NCBI RefSeq assembly: GCF_003576645.1
Contig: NC_044923.1
Coordinates: 16,612,785 to 16,676,784, forward strand
DNA length: 64,000 bases
Source of the DNA: Ipomoea triloba
Lineage: Eukaryota; Streptophyta; Magnoliopsida; Solanales; Convolvulaceae
Direction of reading: 5' to 3'
Shown here: piece by piece, positions 12,669 through 23,200 of the stretch
Position numbering within the stretch: the first letter of the stretch is position 1
Layout: every line of letters starts with the position of its first letter
Translations under genes and position numbers: made by a program
Notes under the pieces: generated by a model
What the model saw: the letters and a program-made list of their open reading frames with translations, nothing else
What the model was told of the DNA's origin: nothing
Database searches by the model: none

Positions 12669-13183
12669 CTCTTGTTTTGTATGTAGCTCCTAGGTAGTTG
12701 ACTCTTATTGGCTATGTTTGTAGATATGTTGACTCTAATATTTAGCTTTTCTTATTGTCTTGCCCTGTGAGTTTGTATGGTGCTTAGACACCGGGTTTGT
12801 GACCCTTATGATTATGATTAGGATTATGAATGTTTAATTTGATGACTTAGCCTGGTAGCTATCCCAGTATGGATAGCTACGGCGGTAGCATCCCCTTATG
12901 TTTTGGACATTATCAATTTAATGATAGTAGTCAGTTTGGGCTTAATCCTTTAATTATGCCTTAAGCTTTAATGCTTTTAGCCTAGGCTCATATGTAAATT
13001 TGGGGGTGTTACACCTTAAGTTTGACCAATATGGAAAATGACTAAATTGCTACCGCATTTTTTTTAATCATTGTTAATCTTGGACGTTGATTTTGACAAG
13101 ATCAATGCTCTCATCCCATCGCACGTTTCACATGTGCATATTCACTACATTTTATCTCTATTATACACACACACACACACACA

Positions 13184-14536
13184 CATATATATAGTCATTG
13201 CCATTTTTTGTCCTACTGTTATTGGGGCATTGCCAGTTTTAGTCCACCTCATTAATTTTTGCCACATTGTGGCCAGTCTTATTTAGCCCTTGCCACTTTT
13301 AGTTCACTGTTAGAATTTCCGTCAAATGGCCGTTCAAAACAGAGGTATTTTGATCTTTTCATGCTTTGGTGGTCTCCTTACCCTTTGTTGTGCTTTGACT
13401 GAAGATTCTTCAGGGTTTTTCTCTCTCAAATCTCCTTCTTCAAGAACTACCGCACCATAGTTGAAAATGTCGGTTTTGTCCGTTGCGTGGCCGGTTAGGA
13501 GATATTCCGGCGCTAAGTACCCCATAGTTTCGGTGGCACGGTGGCATCCAGGGACTTGTCGTGCTCAACTTGCATGGCTAACCTGAAATCGCTCAATCTT
13601 TGCGTTGAAGGATTCATCTAACATGATATTGTTGGTCTTGATGTCTCTGTGGATTACTTGGTTTTCGCATTCTTGGTGTAAATATGATAAAGCTAAAGCT
13701 ACACCTAAAAAAATTTTTTGCCTGTGTGGCCCTGGGAGAACCATTCTTGACTCGAATAAGGCTTTGTCAAGACTCCCATTGGGCATTAGATCGTAGACTA
13801 AGAGAATTTTGCCTTTTTCATGGCACCAGCCTTGAAGCCTGACGAGATTTCTGTGGCGGAGGGTACCGGTGATTGATAGTTTTGAGAGAAACTCTGTTTT
13901 TCCCTGTCCGTTATGGCTACACCGCTTGACAGCGATGACCTCGTTGTTTTCCAGAATTATGCCCTTGTAGACTGAGCTGAAGGCGCTGTGGCCGATGATT
14001 CGGGTGGAATCGAAGGATTTGGTGGCGGATTTGAGGTTCTTGTAGGTGAACTCCTTGGGCATTTTGATGATGTTGGAGGCTAATATTTCAGAGTTTTTCA
14101 CGTTCTTGAATTTCTTCGAGTATACCCAGATTAGGGCGAGTGCGGCGAATCCTAGGCAGAATGCGCCGACGGTTACGACTCCGGTGACAGCGCCCAGGCC
14201 TTGTTTGCAGAGCTGGTTGTGGCATTTTTCGGTGGTTTTTGAGTGTGACGTGGTGATGGTGTTGTTGCTTGACTCCAACGGTGGCGGCGATGTTACGGAA
14301 TTCGTCGTGGGGTTCATTAGACTGGTGGTTGGCGGCGGCTGCGGAGAGGAGGTTATTGGGGTAAAGGAGACCACCAAAGCCTGAAAAGACCAAGATACCC
14401 ATGGATAGTCATTTGACGAAAATTCTAACAGTGGACTAAAAGTGGCAATGGCTAAATAAGACTGTCCGCAATGTGGCAAAAATTGGCAAAGCCCCAATAA
14501 GAGAGTAGGACAAAAAAAAAAGACTATATATATATG
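13184..14536. mobile_element. Pack-type TIR element carrying a receptor-kinase fragment
   Basis: About 130 bp at the left (13191-13325) and right (14400-14530) are inverted copies. Both contain GTCCTAC, TTATTGGGGC, TTTGCCACATTG, AGTCTTATTTAGCC and CACTGTTAGAATTT, read inward. Between them lies only a piece of a kinase gene. Long TIRs around a captured gene fragment without transposase are the hallmark of Pack-MULE-like elements. TA repeats at both edges hide the exact ends and any 9-11 bp target duplication, so the superfamily is not proven. Confidence 0.65.
13334..14390 (-). pseudogene. L-type lectin receptor kinase fragment (LecRK clade VIII-like), broken
   Basis: On the minus strand the fragment holds the end of the extracellular linker, one membrane segment (GVVTVGAFCLGFAALALIW), and the N-lobe and part of the C-lobe of a kinase. 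Recognisable pieces are AVKRCSHNGQGKTEF with the ATP-binding Lys, RHRNLVRLQGWCHEKG, VYDLMPNGSLDKALF, the catalytic loop HRDIKTNNIMLD, and, after frameshifts, [19 protein letters not shown]. These fit clade VIII legume-lectin receptor kinases. The lectin domain is absent and the glycine loop reads GHSAFSS. The Asp-Phe-Gly motif is frameshifted and its Gly replaced, with a second frameshift near 13530. The end of the kinase domain is missing. It is a non-functional captured fragment. Confidence 0.8.
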
Positions 14537-14679
14537 TATCGTGATAATAATTTTTCACCTTTAGTAATTACAAAATTTTCCCTTAATAATTCCAGAGCAA
14601 AAAAGGATACGACAAAAAAAAATAAATAAATAAAAATTGTTCAATGGCTAATTGGTTATGAATCTATGATTATACTTTA

Positions 14680-14890
14680 GTTCAGAACATCCCAGAAATG
14701 GGAATGAATCTTTGTGGGAATTATGGGACTATGGGAGCATATCCTAGTAAAAACATATATATGAAATTTGGGCCGGGGGAAGAGTTATGTTGTAGTAGTT
14801 ATAAATATTTGTAGAAATATCATAAGATGTTCAACGAATTTTAGCGTTCTTGAAACTTTGAGATTAAGTAATAAAATTCTTGAATTATAT
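14680..14890. repeat. Relic of the small-gene upstream block (empty site)
   Basis: The stretch GGGAATGAATCTTTGTGGGA through ATAAATATTTGTAGAAATAT to AACTTTGAGATTAAGTAA matches 2628-2675 plus 3203-3290, but without the MITE found there. Part also matches 7050-7160, directly upstream of small gene 1. No gene copy follows it here. Confidence 0.65.
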
Positions 14891-15379
14891 TGAGGAAACA
14901 ATATATCAAATATATTCTTGAAACGAAATGTAAATTAAAAAAAAATAAGACTCAAATATTACACAAAATCAATAATAATGTTTTTTATTGATCTAAATAT
15001 ATCAACATTATTGTATTTTGAAAATATCTTACCCTTGCATAATCTCACAAGTAACAATTCATGCATTAAATTGTACTCTCACAGTCTCATTTTATCTGTC
15101 ATACTTACTATTAATTGGTCAAACTAACTCTTTATTATTTGCTTATTTTCATTAGTACGTATTTACTTAAATTTTTCAATTTAATTTTTTGTGTTTAATA
15201 ATATTTTTAATGTAGTTTCTAAATATATAAATTTCACATACTAATTATAAACTTAATATTATGAAGTATTAAATTGTAAATAATTTCAATCAAGTCTCGT
15301 TAACCAAACTCGATACATAAAATGTGACGGGATGGGTAATTATTTCATGATAAACATTCAACAAATACATATATTAAAA

Positions 15380-15447
15380 TTCGTGTTACGATTTTGCAAA
15401 AAAAAACAAAAAACAAAAAACAAAAAAAATACAAAACAAAACAAAAC

Positions 15448-15478
<31 letters not shown>

Positions 15479-15485
15479 CAAAAAA
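15380..15485. repeat. A-rich (CAAAA)n simple repeat
   Basis: Interrupted CAAAA/CAAAAAA units; similar tracts lie at 17818-17838 and 19478-19540. There is nothing else in 14890-15700 beyond AT-rich sequence. Confidence 0.85.
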
Positions 15486-15964
15486 ATAATCAATCGAGTT
15501 ACAACTGATAGTTTGAAGTCATGTCAATAAATTAAAATCTCAAAGCTAGAGCATCGTCAATAGTGCAAGTTTCTTTTTGTTTTTGTCTTTCTTTTTTTTT
15601 TTTTTTTTTGCCAGATAAGAGGGAGAATGGGAGAGAAAAAGAAAATTTTTTAAAAAAAAAATACTTTCTATCAAGTAAAAATGACTATTAGCAAATGCAC
15701 ACACAAAGTAAGCTTAGCCTTTTTTCTTTCCTTTTTTTTTCTCGAGAAATCAATTGAAGCATATGTTCCATTTCAACTAAAAGTTTAAACGAATAGTTGA
15801 ATTGAACATTTATGTTTATATATTATATGCTCAACACGCCCCCTCACGTGTGCGGGCCGCCCGTGGACCATAGTCTGATCTCTTTGATACCAAATTGAAG
15901 CAAGTACTCCATCTCAACTAAAAGTTTAAGCTGATAGTTGGATTGCACATTTATGTTTATATAT

Positions 15965-16419
15965 GAGTTAATTCTATTTTTTGTCCTAGATTTATGGGTG
16001 GTAGTCTACTTTTAGTCCTTTTTTATTCTATTTTTTGTCCTAGATTTATGGGTGGTAGTCTACTTTTAGTCCTTTTTTATGAAAACATCCACATTTGGTT
16101 CTAGTATTATTGTGGCATGACCATTTTTGGTCCTCCTTCAGCAAAATCGTTAAAATGATGTTAAGTACAAGGACATTTTGATCTTTTTTTTTTCAAAGTA
16201 AGTTGATCCGCTATATTTTATTTTTACTTTTTTTCAAAAAATTCCTATTTGAATATCGTAATGCCCTTGCATTTATGCGAATTTTAACGATTTTGTTGAT
16301 AAAGGACCAAAAATAGTCATGTCACAATAATACTAGGACCAAAATAAAATATTTTTTAAAAAAAATGACTAAAAGTGAAATAGCGCCTAAAAATCTAGGT
16401 CCAAAAATGAAATTAACTC
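15965..16419. mobile_element. Mutator-like MITE (9-bp TSD), GAGTTAATT family
   Basis: Ends are GAGTTAATTC and its complement GAAATTAACTC, with arms that pair inward (GGTCCTAG and GTCC phrases on both strands). A perfect 9-bp duplication TTTATATAT flanks it (15956-15964 and 16420-16428). The nearby repeat at about 15805-15835 carries the uninterrupted target. A 54-bp internal tandem duplication lies at 15971-16080. Confidence 0.85.
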
Positions 16420-16648
16420 TTTATATATTATATGCTCAACAACCTACAAAAAAGCAATTTCATGCAAATCAAATTTTTTCTCTATCATCTTTTCTCTTCC
16501 CTCCCTCTTACCTTATCTCTTTAAAAAAATAAATAATAAATAAATAAAGACACACATATTGTTAACCACATTATTTCTAAGAAATAATACATGGGATTTT
16601 TTTTTTTTTGAAAGCATAATACATGGGATATAATAACAATTGAATGAT

Positions 16649-16850
16649 GTATGTATTTCATCTTAACTAAAAGTCTAAACTTTTAATTGAATTACAGTAA
16701 ATTATACTACATCACATATAAAAGTTCATTTTTAATGTAGTGAATGTTCATTTCATCTTAACTAAAAGTTTAAACTTTTAATTGAACTACAGTAAATTAT
16801 ACTACATCACATATAAAAGTTCATTTTTAATGTAGTGAATGTTCCTTTTT
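16649..16850. repeat. Tandem duplication of about 100 bp
   Basis: Two adjacent copies of the phrase from TTTCATCTTAACTAAAAG to TTTTTAATGTAGTGAATGTTC. No coding content. Confidence 0.8.
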
Positions 16851-16957
16851 AAGTAGTACATAAACCTAAACCTTAAAAAATAAAAAATTCACCTTATTAA
16901 AAATGAACTTTCTATGCTAAAAATGAACCCCATATATATATATATAATGGGATCCTG

Positions 16958-17395
16958 TGCAGTTGGCATTCTCTGGTGCGATTGCTTAGGTACGTGATTT
17001 TTCTTCTTTAAGGTGTGTGGTTTATGTGCTTAAGGTGCGTAATTGTTGAAACTTAAGGTGCGTCAACCTAAAGATTTATGTGCGTAATTTTCCTTCTTAA
17101 AATGCGTGATTTGTATGCTTAAGGTGCATCAGTGTTGAAACTTAAGGTGCGCCATTTTAAAACTTTAGGTGCGTGATTTGTCTTCTTAAAGTGTTTTGTT
17201 TGTGTGCTTAAGGTGTGTAGTTTGTGTACTGAAGGTGCACCATTTAAAATCTTTAGGTCAGGCGTGTATTTTGTGTTCTTAGCTTAAGGTGCGTGGTTTG
17301 TGTACTTAAGGTGTGTCATTTTAATGCTTAAGTTATGTAACTGCACAACCACACGGGAAGCTATACCCCCCACCTGAACCCTTCCATATATATAG
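16958..17395. repeat. Element with degenerate AAGGTGCGT tandem repeats between TA tracts
   Basis: Irregular 20-45 bp units around CTTAAGGTGCGT fill the interior. The right end (complement GGTTCAGGTGGGGGG, then CCCGTGTGG) resembles the end of the hairpin MITE at 4228-4456. TA-rich tracts border both sides. I read it as a relative of that element with a different internal repeat. Confidence 0.55.
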
Positions 17396-17654
17396 CTCAA
17401 TCTTACAAGGTGGACCATGTTTCATAGTATAATGAATGTTGAATTACATTCCCATTATGTGGGCATGGTTGCTGATTATTTTTTGATAAATCACACACTT
17501 ACACGTGGGCTAAGATGAACTATACAACAGCGTTTATCAAGTTATTTGTTTACATGTACAAAAACTATTAACTGTAGATACAGAATGTATTAACTTAAGA
17601 TACATAATTTTTGTATCAGGGTTCACAATATAATATGAACTCTGATCCATGGTA

Positions 17655-18154
17655 TAAGAATTGCTTTGTGTGTGTATGAGTGAGAGAGATGTTGAACAAT
17701 AACACATACACGTACGCAATATAATAAGAGCATCCTTATCAATGAAAATATTTCACGGTTATTGAGAAGTTTTTGTAAGTGTGATTAGGAAAGAGAAAAT
17801 GGAGAGAGATGAATTAAAAAAACAAAACAAAACAAAACTGAATTTAATATATATATAATGTTGCTGTCAAGCGCGCCGCAGAACGCGCACAGCAAGCAAC
17901 AAGTAATAAATTTTTTTTTTCTTGAACTCCTAAACTCCCCACCCTTTGCAGTTGATCCCCAAACTTTCTCTCTCTTCTTCTTTTACTTGTCATGTTGGCA
18001 TTAGATCTGACATTATCTCCATATAAACCATAGATGTAAATGCTCTAACACATACAAACCAACACATGCACACACATATATGTGTGAGTTTGTGTGTGAG
18101 AGAGATGTTCAACAATAACACACATACACCCAATGTAATAACACATACAAACCA

Positions 18155-18186
<32 letters not shown>

Positions 18187-18295
18187 TTGTGTGTGTGAGA
18201 GAGAGAGAGAAAAAGAGAGAAATGTTCAACAATACCCCACACACACAATGTAATAACACACACACACACCCTCAAAACGACATTAATAAGTCTTA
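17655..18295. repeat. Repeated CA/TG/GA-rich block
   Basis: The phrase GAGAGAGATGTTCAACAATAACACA, preceded by TG/TA runs, occurs at about 17685, 18095 and, shortened, 18215. The three partial copies precede small gene 2. ORFs over it are low-complexity shadows. 17730-18000 is AT-rich with a short GC-rich patch (17868-17890). Confidence 0.65.
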
Positions 18296-18348
18296 GTTCA
18301 AGTCTTTTTCAAAAAAGAAGTTTCTGTACTGTTTCCATCCGCCATTGC

Positions 18349-18355
18349 TATAAAA
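18349..18355 (+). promoter_or_regulatory. TATA box of small gene 2
   Basis: TATAAAA about 100 bp upstream of the ATG, inside the block shared with small gene 1 (GTTTCTGTACTGTTTCCAT just before it, and a GAnACACATCAAA leader after it). Confidence 0.65.
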
Positions 18356-18454
18356 CCAGCCCGGCCTTAGTAGATGAGACACATCAAATACAACTTCATT
18401 TAATTTATCAATTCATATTATATATATATATATATATCTCACTCACACACAGAG

Positions 18455-18667
18455 ATGGCAGCCAAAGGAGAGAAGAAAATGGCAATGGGAAAACAAGAGG
18501 AAGAAGGTGGGAGCAAAAGTATTGGAATATTTCCAGGGCCCAAGAAAGGAAGTGTGTTTCCTAAACAGAAAGAATTTGTTTCTACTATGATGGGCAAGAA
18601 AATTGTTAGCTGCGCTACTTCTGCTGTCAAGAATTTCAACAACAAGAAGAAATATGAAGACGATTGA
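18455..18667 (+). CDS. Small basic protein of unknown function, copy 2 (70 aa)
   Basis: Paralogue of 7335-7574. It keeps the start KGEKK, the core IFPGPKKGSVFPK, then STMMGKKI, TSAVKN and a lysine cluster near the end. Compared with copy 1 it lacks four residues after the GluGluGlyGly stretch and a short C-terminal tail. Changes are mostly conservative (Val to Ile, Lys to Gln) and the frame is intact, as expected for a protein under constraint. It is a single exon. The 3' flank (TTTAAATTGTTT, then TTTGTTCCATTATTA) is also conserved between copies. Function is unknown; the FPGPKKGSVFPK block is the best search handle. Confidence 0.7.
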   Translation: MAAKGEKKMAMGKQEEEGGSKSIGIFPGPKKGSVFPKQKEFVSTMMGKKIVSCATSAVKNFNNKKKYEDD

Positions 18668-19068
18668 TTATTCTGAGTGTTTAAATTGTTTCTTCTGTAT
18701 GCATACATGTTTGTTTAATTTGTTCCATTATTAGTTATGATGTGAATATCAATCTTGTACGGAGTGATAATAAGTTTCCATTTCCCATACATATTAATTT
18801 ATGAAATTTTACTTAGTTATAATGTCCTCATTGTTGAGTCGAGTAAAATGAGTAAAATTTTATGTTTCAACCTTGAAAGTATTAATTAATACAACCTTAT
18901 TTTATTTATGGAAGTAAATAGTGTCAAATAAATCATTAAACTTAGAGTAAGGCTATCAATGATTTTTTCTGTAACATGGAGAAGAGAGATGGAAAAAGAG
19001 TTGATGAAAGAGAAGAAAAAAAAAAATGAATTTGCATGAAGTAGAGTTTTTTGTGAGCCTCCTAAATT

Positions 19069-19457
19069 TAGGGGTGTCAACGAGCCGAGCTCGAGCTCGT
19101 TAATGAAGGCCCTGCTCAAGCTCGAGAACTAATACTCGAGCCGTCGAGCTCAAGCTCGGCAATTTTCGAGATGCTCACGAGCAACTCGTTTGTTCAAGTT
19201 CGAGTTCAGGCTCGAACTCGAATTTGAGTTCAATTTTGAGCTCGAATTTAACTTGTTTGATTTTAAATTTTTAGTATTTCAAAATTTTATATATATATAT
19301 GGCTCGCGAGCGGCTCGTCGAGCCACGAGCCTAAGATATTAGAGCTCGAGCTCGGCTCGATTGTTAAACGAGCCGCTCGAGCTCAGCTTGAGCTCGAATT
19401 TGACTGAGCTCGAGCCGAGCTTTGACCGAGCAGTTCGCGAGCTCATTTACACCCCTA
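19069..19457. mobile_element. GAGCTCG-rich MITE, copy 2 (hAT-like)
   Basis: Termini TAGGGGTGTCAACGAGCC and complement of GAGCTCATTTACACCCCTA, with many GAGCTCG palindromes inside. The flanks CTCCTAAA (left) and CTCCTAAT (right) look like an 8-bp target duplication with one change. Same family as 12243-12668. Confidence 0.75.
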
Positions 19458-20243
19458 CTCCTAATTAGCCTAAAAAAATCAAAAAACAAAAAACAAAAAA
19501 CAAAAACAAAACAAAAAAACAAAACAAAAAACAAAAACTTGATCCATTAAAGTTGTTCTTATTGCTTTTGTGCAATAAGATAAGATTACTGAATTTAAAA
19601 AATGTACTAGTATCAAACTATTAAACAAGCAAAATATATACAATTGAGACATTTGTATGATGTCTATTAATGCAATTTAAATTTAAAACATTTTAATCTT
19701 TTCTCTCAAATTCCCAACTAGTATGGTAGACAGAGAGGTATATATCATTAAGTAATATGATCAGGTTCTATCTGAGAAAATTGAAAAAATGTCATAATTG
19801 TATATATTTTAGTTATCTAATTGTTTAATCAATTGTACAAAACTGATAAGTTCATTAACACTTTTTACTTTATGAAATTTTGAATTGCACAATTATTTGA
19901 ACCTTTTTCCACAATGCAAGTGGATGATTAAAATCTTGATTGAAAACAAAGACTAATGAATATGCTAGTGCATCACAGCTTAACTATTCTTGGTTTTTCC
20001 ATCATTGAACTATGATACTTCTGAATTTTCTTATAACGAAATGAGAACATAAATATACAAAATAAAACTGTGATAAAACATACTACTAATCAAAAAAACA
20101 ACCATGGTGCATCGTTTTAGAGAATTATGACAAGCATGAGTTACAAAAACCAGTATCAACCCAAAAACAGAGGCTGAAGCATCAGGGTTTGAGTTAAAGA
20201 AGAACGAAAGAAAATAGCACAAGTTAGCAGACATACTGTAGCA

Positions 20244-23200
20244 TTATGTTCTCTTGATCTTGGAAAATGTCCCGGTTTCTGAAAAGTACGTGCTCTGGGT
20301 TCCTGACCCAAGTTGATTTACATATGCTTGTGGGTTCGACAGTTCAATCCCCTGAGAAAGAACCATAGTTGGCATCAAGGAAAGCATAATTATTAAAATG
20401 CAACGCATAGAAATAACAAAGGGTACTGAATATACTAATATTAGGCAGGCAATAGAGCTTATAAAGCAGAAACATTAGACTATCTATGCTGTTATGGAGT
20501 TACATAAAACATAATTTCAATAAAATTAAAATCAATACATCCAAAATTAAAATTATATTTTATATAAAAATACTTCAAGTATTAATATAAACTATACAGT
20601 TTTACTTTATGAGAATACAAATTATTTTAGTGAAGGAATAAAATTTGGTGTTATGGGTTGGAGATGAAAAAAATTTGGTGTAAGAATATGTTGGGAACAT
20701 TTCTTTTGACGTAAAATTTGGTGTTTTGGGTTGGAGATGGCCTAATAATAGAAGAGTCAATAGTATCAAACCTGCACAGGAGTGAAGGCTAAACTTGAAG
20801 TCAGTCCCGATGTAGCACCACTGCTTCCATAATTCTTCTCCTTAAATCTGAACACAAATCCAATGCATGAAATATATTCATTGTTGAGAAAATACAATCA
20901 AATAAAATGTTCACAGTTTTTTATTGAAGGTGGATGTGGCATTTGTGGAGAAAAAATATTCAGCTTGAAAAAATAGGAAAAGAAGAAAGAAATTACTTAA
21001 ATTATATAGGGGAATGTGAATTAACATACTTCTTAGCTACTTTGGCAGCAAGCTTGCTCTGGCCAACTGACACGCGTAATTTGCCACTTCCAGCTTGACC
21101 AAGCATTCCATATCCCTCACCCAAACCATCCCCTGTATTCCATAAAGAGAATCACTTGTGAGAAAGTGAATTGTCAGTCAAGGATACATTGAAAATCCCG
21201 AATACAATAAAATTGTTACAAACATCTTTGACCAAACAATTTAATGAAATACTCAAAATCTATCATACTAAAATCCTCATTCAAGGCACATCCCCATGAA
21301 AGAGCACATGTGGGAGGTTGAAAGACGAAGACACAGAAAAGTAGAGAAAATTTATGTGGCACTACTAGAAAATTCTAGAATCAACTGCATTAGAGGTCAA
21401 TTTACAAGAAGGGGGGAGAAGGGGAAAGATAATGTTACTTACCCAATGAGCTCTCTTCAGGTACTCCAAACTGCATTCTGTTAGCCAGCTTCCGCATGTC
21501 TGTAATGGCATACCTAGTGAAAGTTTATTAACATGCTATGTTAGATACAACTAAGATTAGATTGCATAGCACATCTGACAGACGTCAAGGAAATGTTTTA
21601 TCCTATAAGTTGGAAGAAATATGATATGACTCAGTAATTTAACTACGCGTCACAGGTCTGTGGTTAACAGATGAAGATGGTTTACCTATGGTGGCTGATA
21701 ATAGTGAGAGAGAGAGAGAAGTTGGTGGAAGAAACTTCCTTTTGATTTTATTCAATACCAACTTACCAAGACAATCTAATACTCTCCCTATATATAGGAG
21801 TTAAAAGCTTAAGACATAAGGAAACAATATTCTAAAATATGCTTACTTAAAGTAAAAAGGCAACTACTAATAAACTAGGAAATAAGATAACTAAGTATAT
21901 TGGTAGCGGAATCTGTATTGTATCAAAATCATCAGTACCTTTCTTTCATCTTCCTCAGTCTACGTCCACCCCTCTTTTTCTTAGGCTCAGAATCTGGAAC
22001 AGGAAGTGGTTTAGGCTGTTTAGCAGGAGGTGGCTCTTGCCACTTCTCTATCTTCTTACGAACCTCTTCTAGGAGAGATCGCCCAGTTTTCCCCGTTGGG
22101 TCTCCCCTTGTTGAATCAACACGTGCAGCAAGGGTAGCTTTCGCAGCTAACAGTCGACAGGCACGCATCCTTAGAGGAGGGGGTGTGCTCTGAAATATTT
22201 CTGTCTGCTCAATAAATCCAATGCGGAATTGGGATGTCGCTGTGGAGAACCCAGCAAGGTTCTTCTTTTTAGCACCAAGAAGTTGCACATTACAAGCAGG
22301 CATCTTTGCCAACGAGGAAAGACCACCAGCAGTCCCCATAAGTTTTGCAGCAACAGCACTTCCTACAATAGCGGAGAGGTTTGGAGCAATATACCCCATT
22401 CGACTCTCAACAAAATCAAGGACTTTCTTCTTCGCTGAATCAAGAGCAAATGCACGATCACAAGCTTCAATTGTTTTTTGCAAGACATCTTCAGGCAGTG
22501 GCTTGCCATTTGTAGTTGATGCTGTAACTGAAACAACCATAATAATAGCTGAAGGCAACAGTCCTTCCAGATCAACAAGGGTGAGGTCCATCTCATTCCC
22601 AATTTTCTTAACCACTCGGGCATAGTCAATTGGGTGGTGAACAAGAGACTCCAACTCTGGGAATTTTAGGCGGTACTTATCACGTATGAAATTATGAATT
22701 ATAATAATTTCATTCTCAATATCAACCGACAATGCATTACAATCTACAATCAGCTGGTACTCCGGATCATCTTCTAGAACCATCCCTGTTTCTGAGTTTT
22801 CAGAACCCTTTTCTAGTGCTTCTTCTACTTTCTGCATAGATAAATACCAATATCAACAATAAAACAGAGAATTGACTGCAAAAAGAAACATATAAACGGG
22901 GGATGGGTTTGATAATGAGAAGTTATTTCCACCAAGACATAGGCTCTTGGAAATTAATCCATGAAATAGGGACACATAGATGGGGGATGGGTTTGATAAT
23001 GAGAAGTTATTTCCACCAAGACATAGGCTCTTGGAAATTAATCCATGCAATAGGGACACATAGATGTACAGTTGTAAAATAATATCCTACTGGCAACCCA
23101 ATGATTTTTTTTTTTTTTTTGAAGACTACTAACTCTATTACAATGCAGTATCTGTTCATAACTACTTTCTCAACCTATTGAAGCACAAGAGTCAGTATTG

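Larger units (their letters stand above)
9232..13012. mobile_element. Long non-coding LTR-like region (possible truncated solo LTR)
   Basis: No gene is visible over 3.8 kb; ORFs are short and unsupported. A TATA-like CCCCTATAAATAC lies at about 9351, a GC-rich patch at 9890-10220, and the right end GGGGGTGTTACA resembles the 3' end of plant Ty3/Gypsy LTRs. The stretch 12120-12200 (TACTTAGCAATTATGC to CCCATTTCAGGTTCAG) also resembles such LTRs. No matching left end or target duplication was found, so if it is an LTR it is truncated on the left. The GAGCTCG-rich MITE at 12243-12668 is inserted in it. Confidence 0.4.

Noticed and set aside
13334..14497. Functional lectin receptor kinase gene
   Set aside because: No lectin domain, two frameshifts, altered glycine loop and DFG motif, missing C-terminal kinase part, and placement between transposon TIRs.
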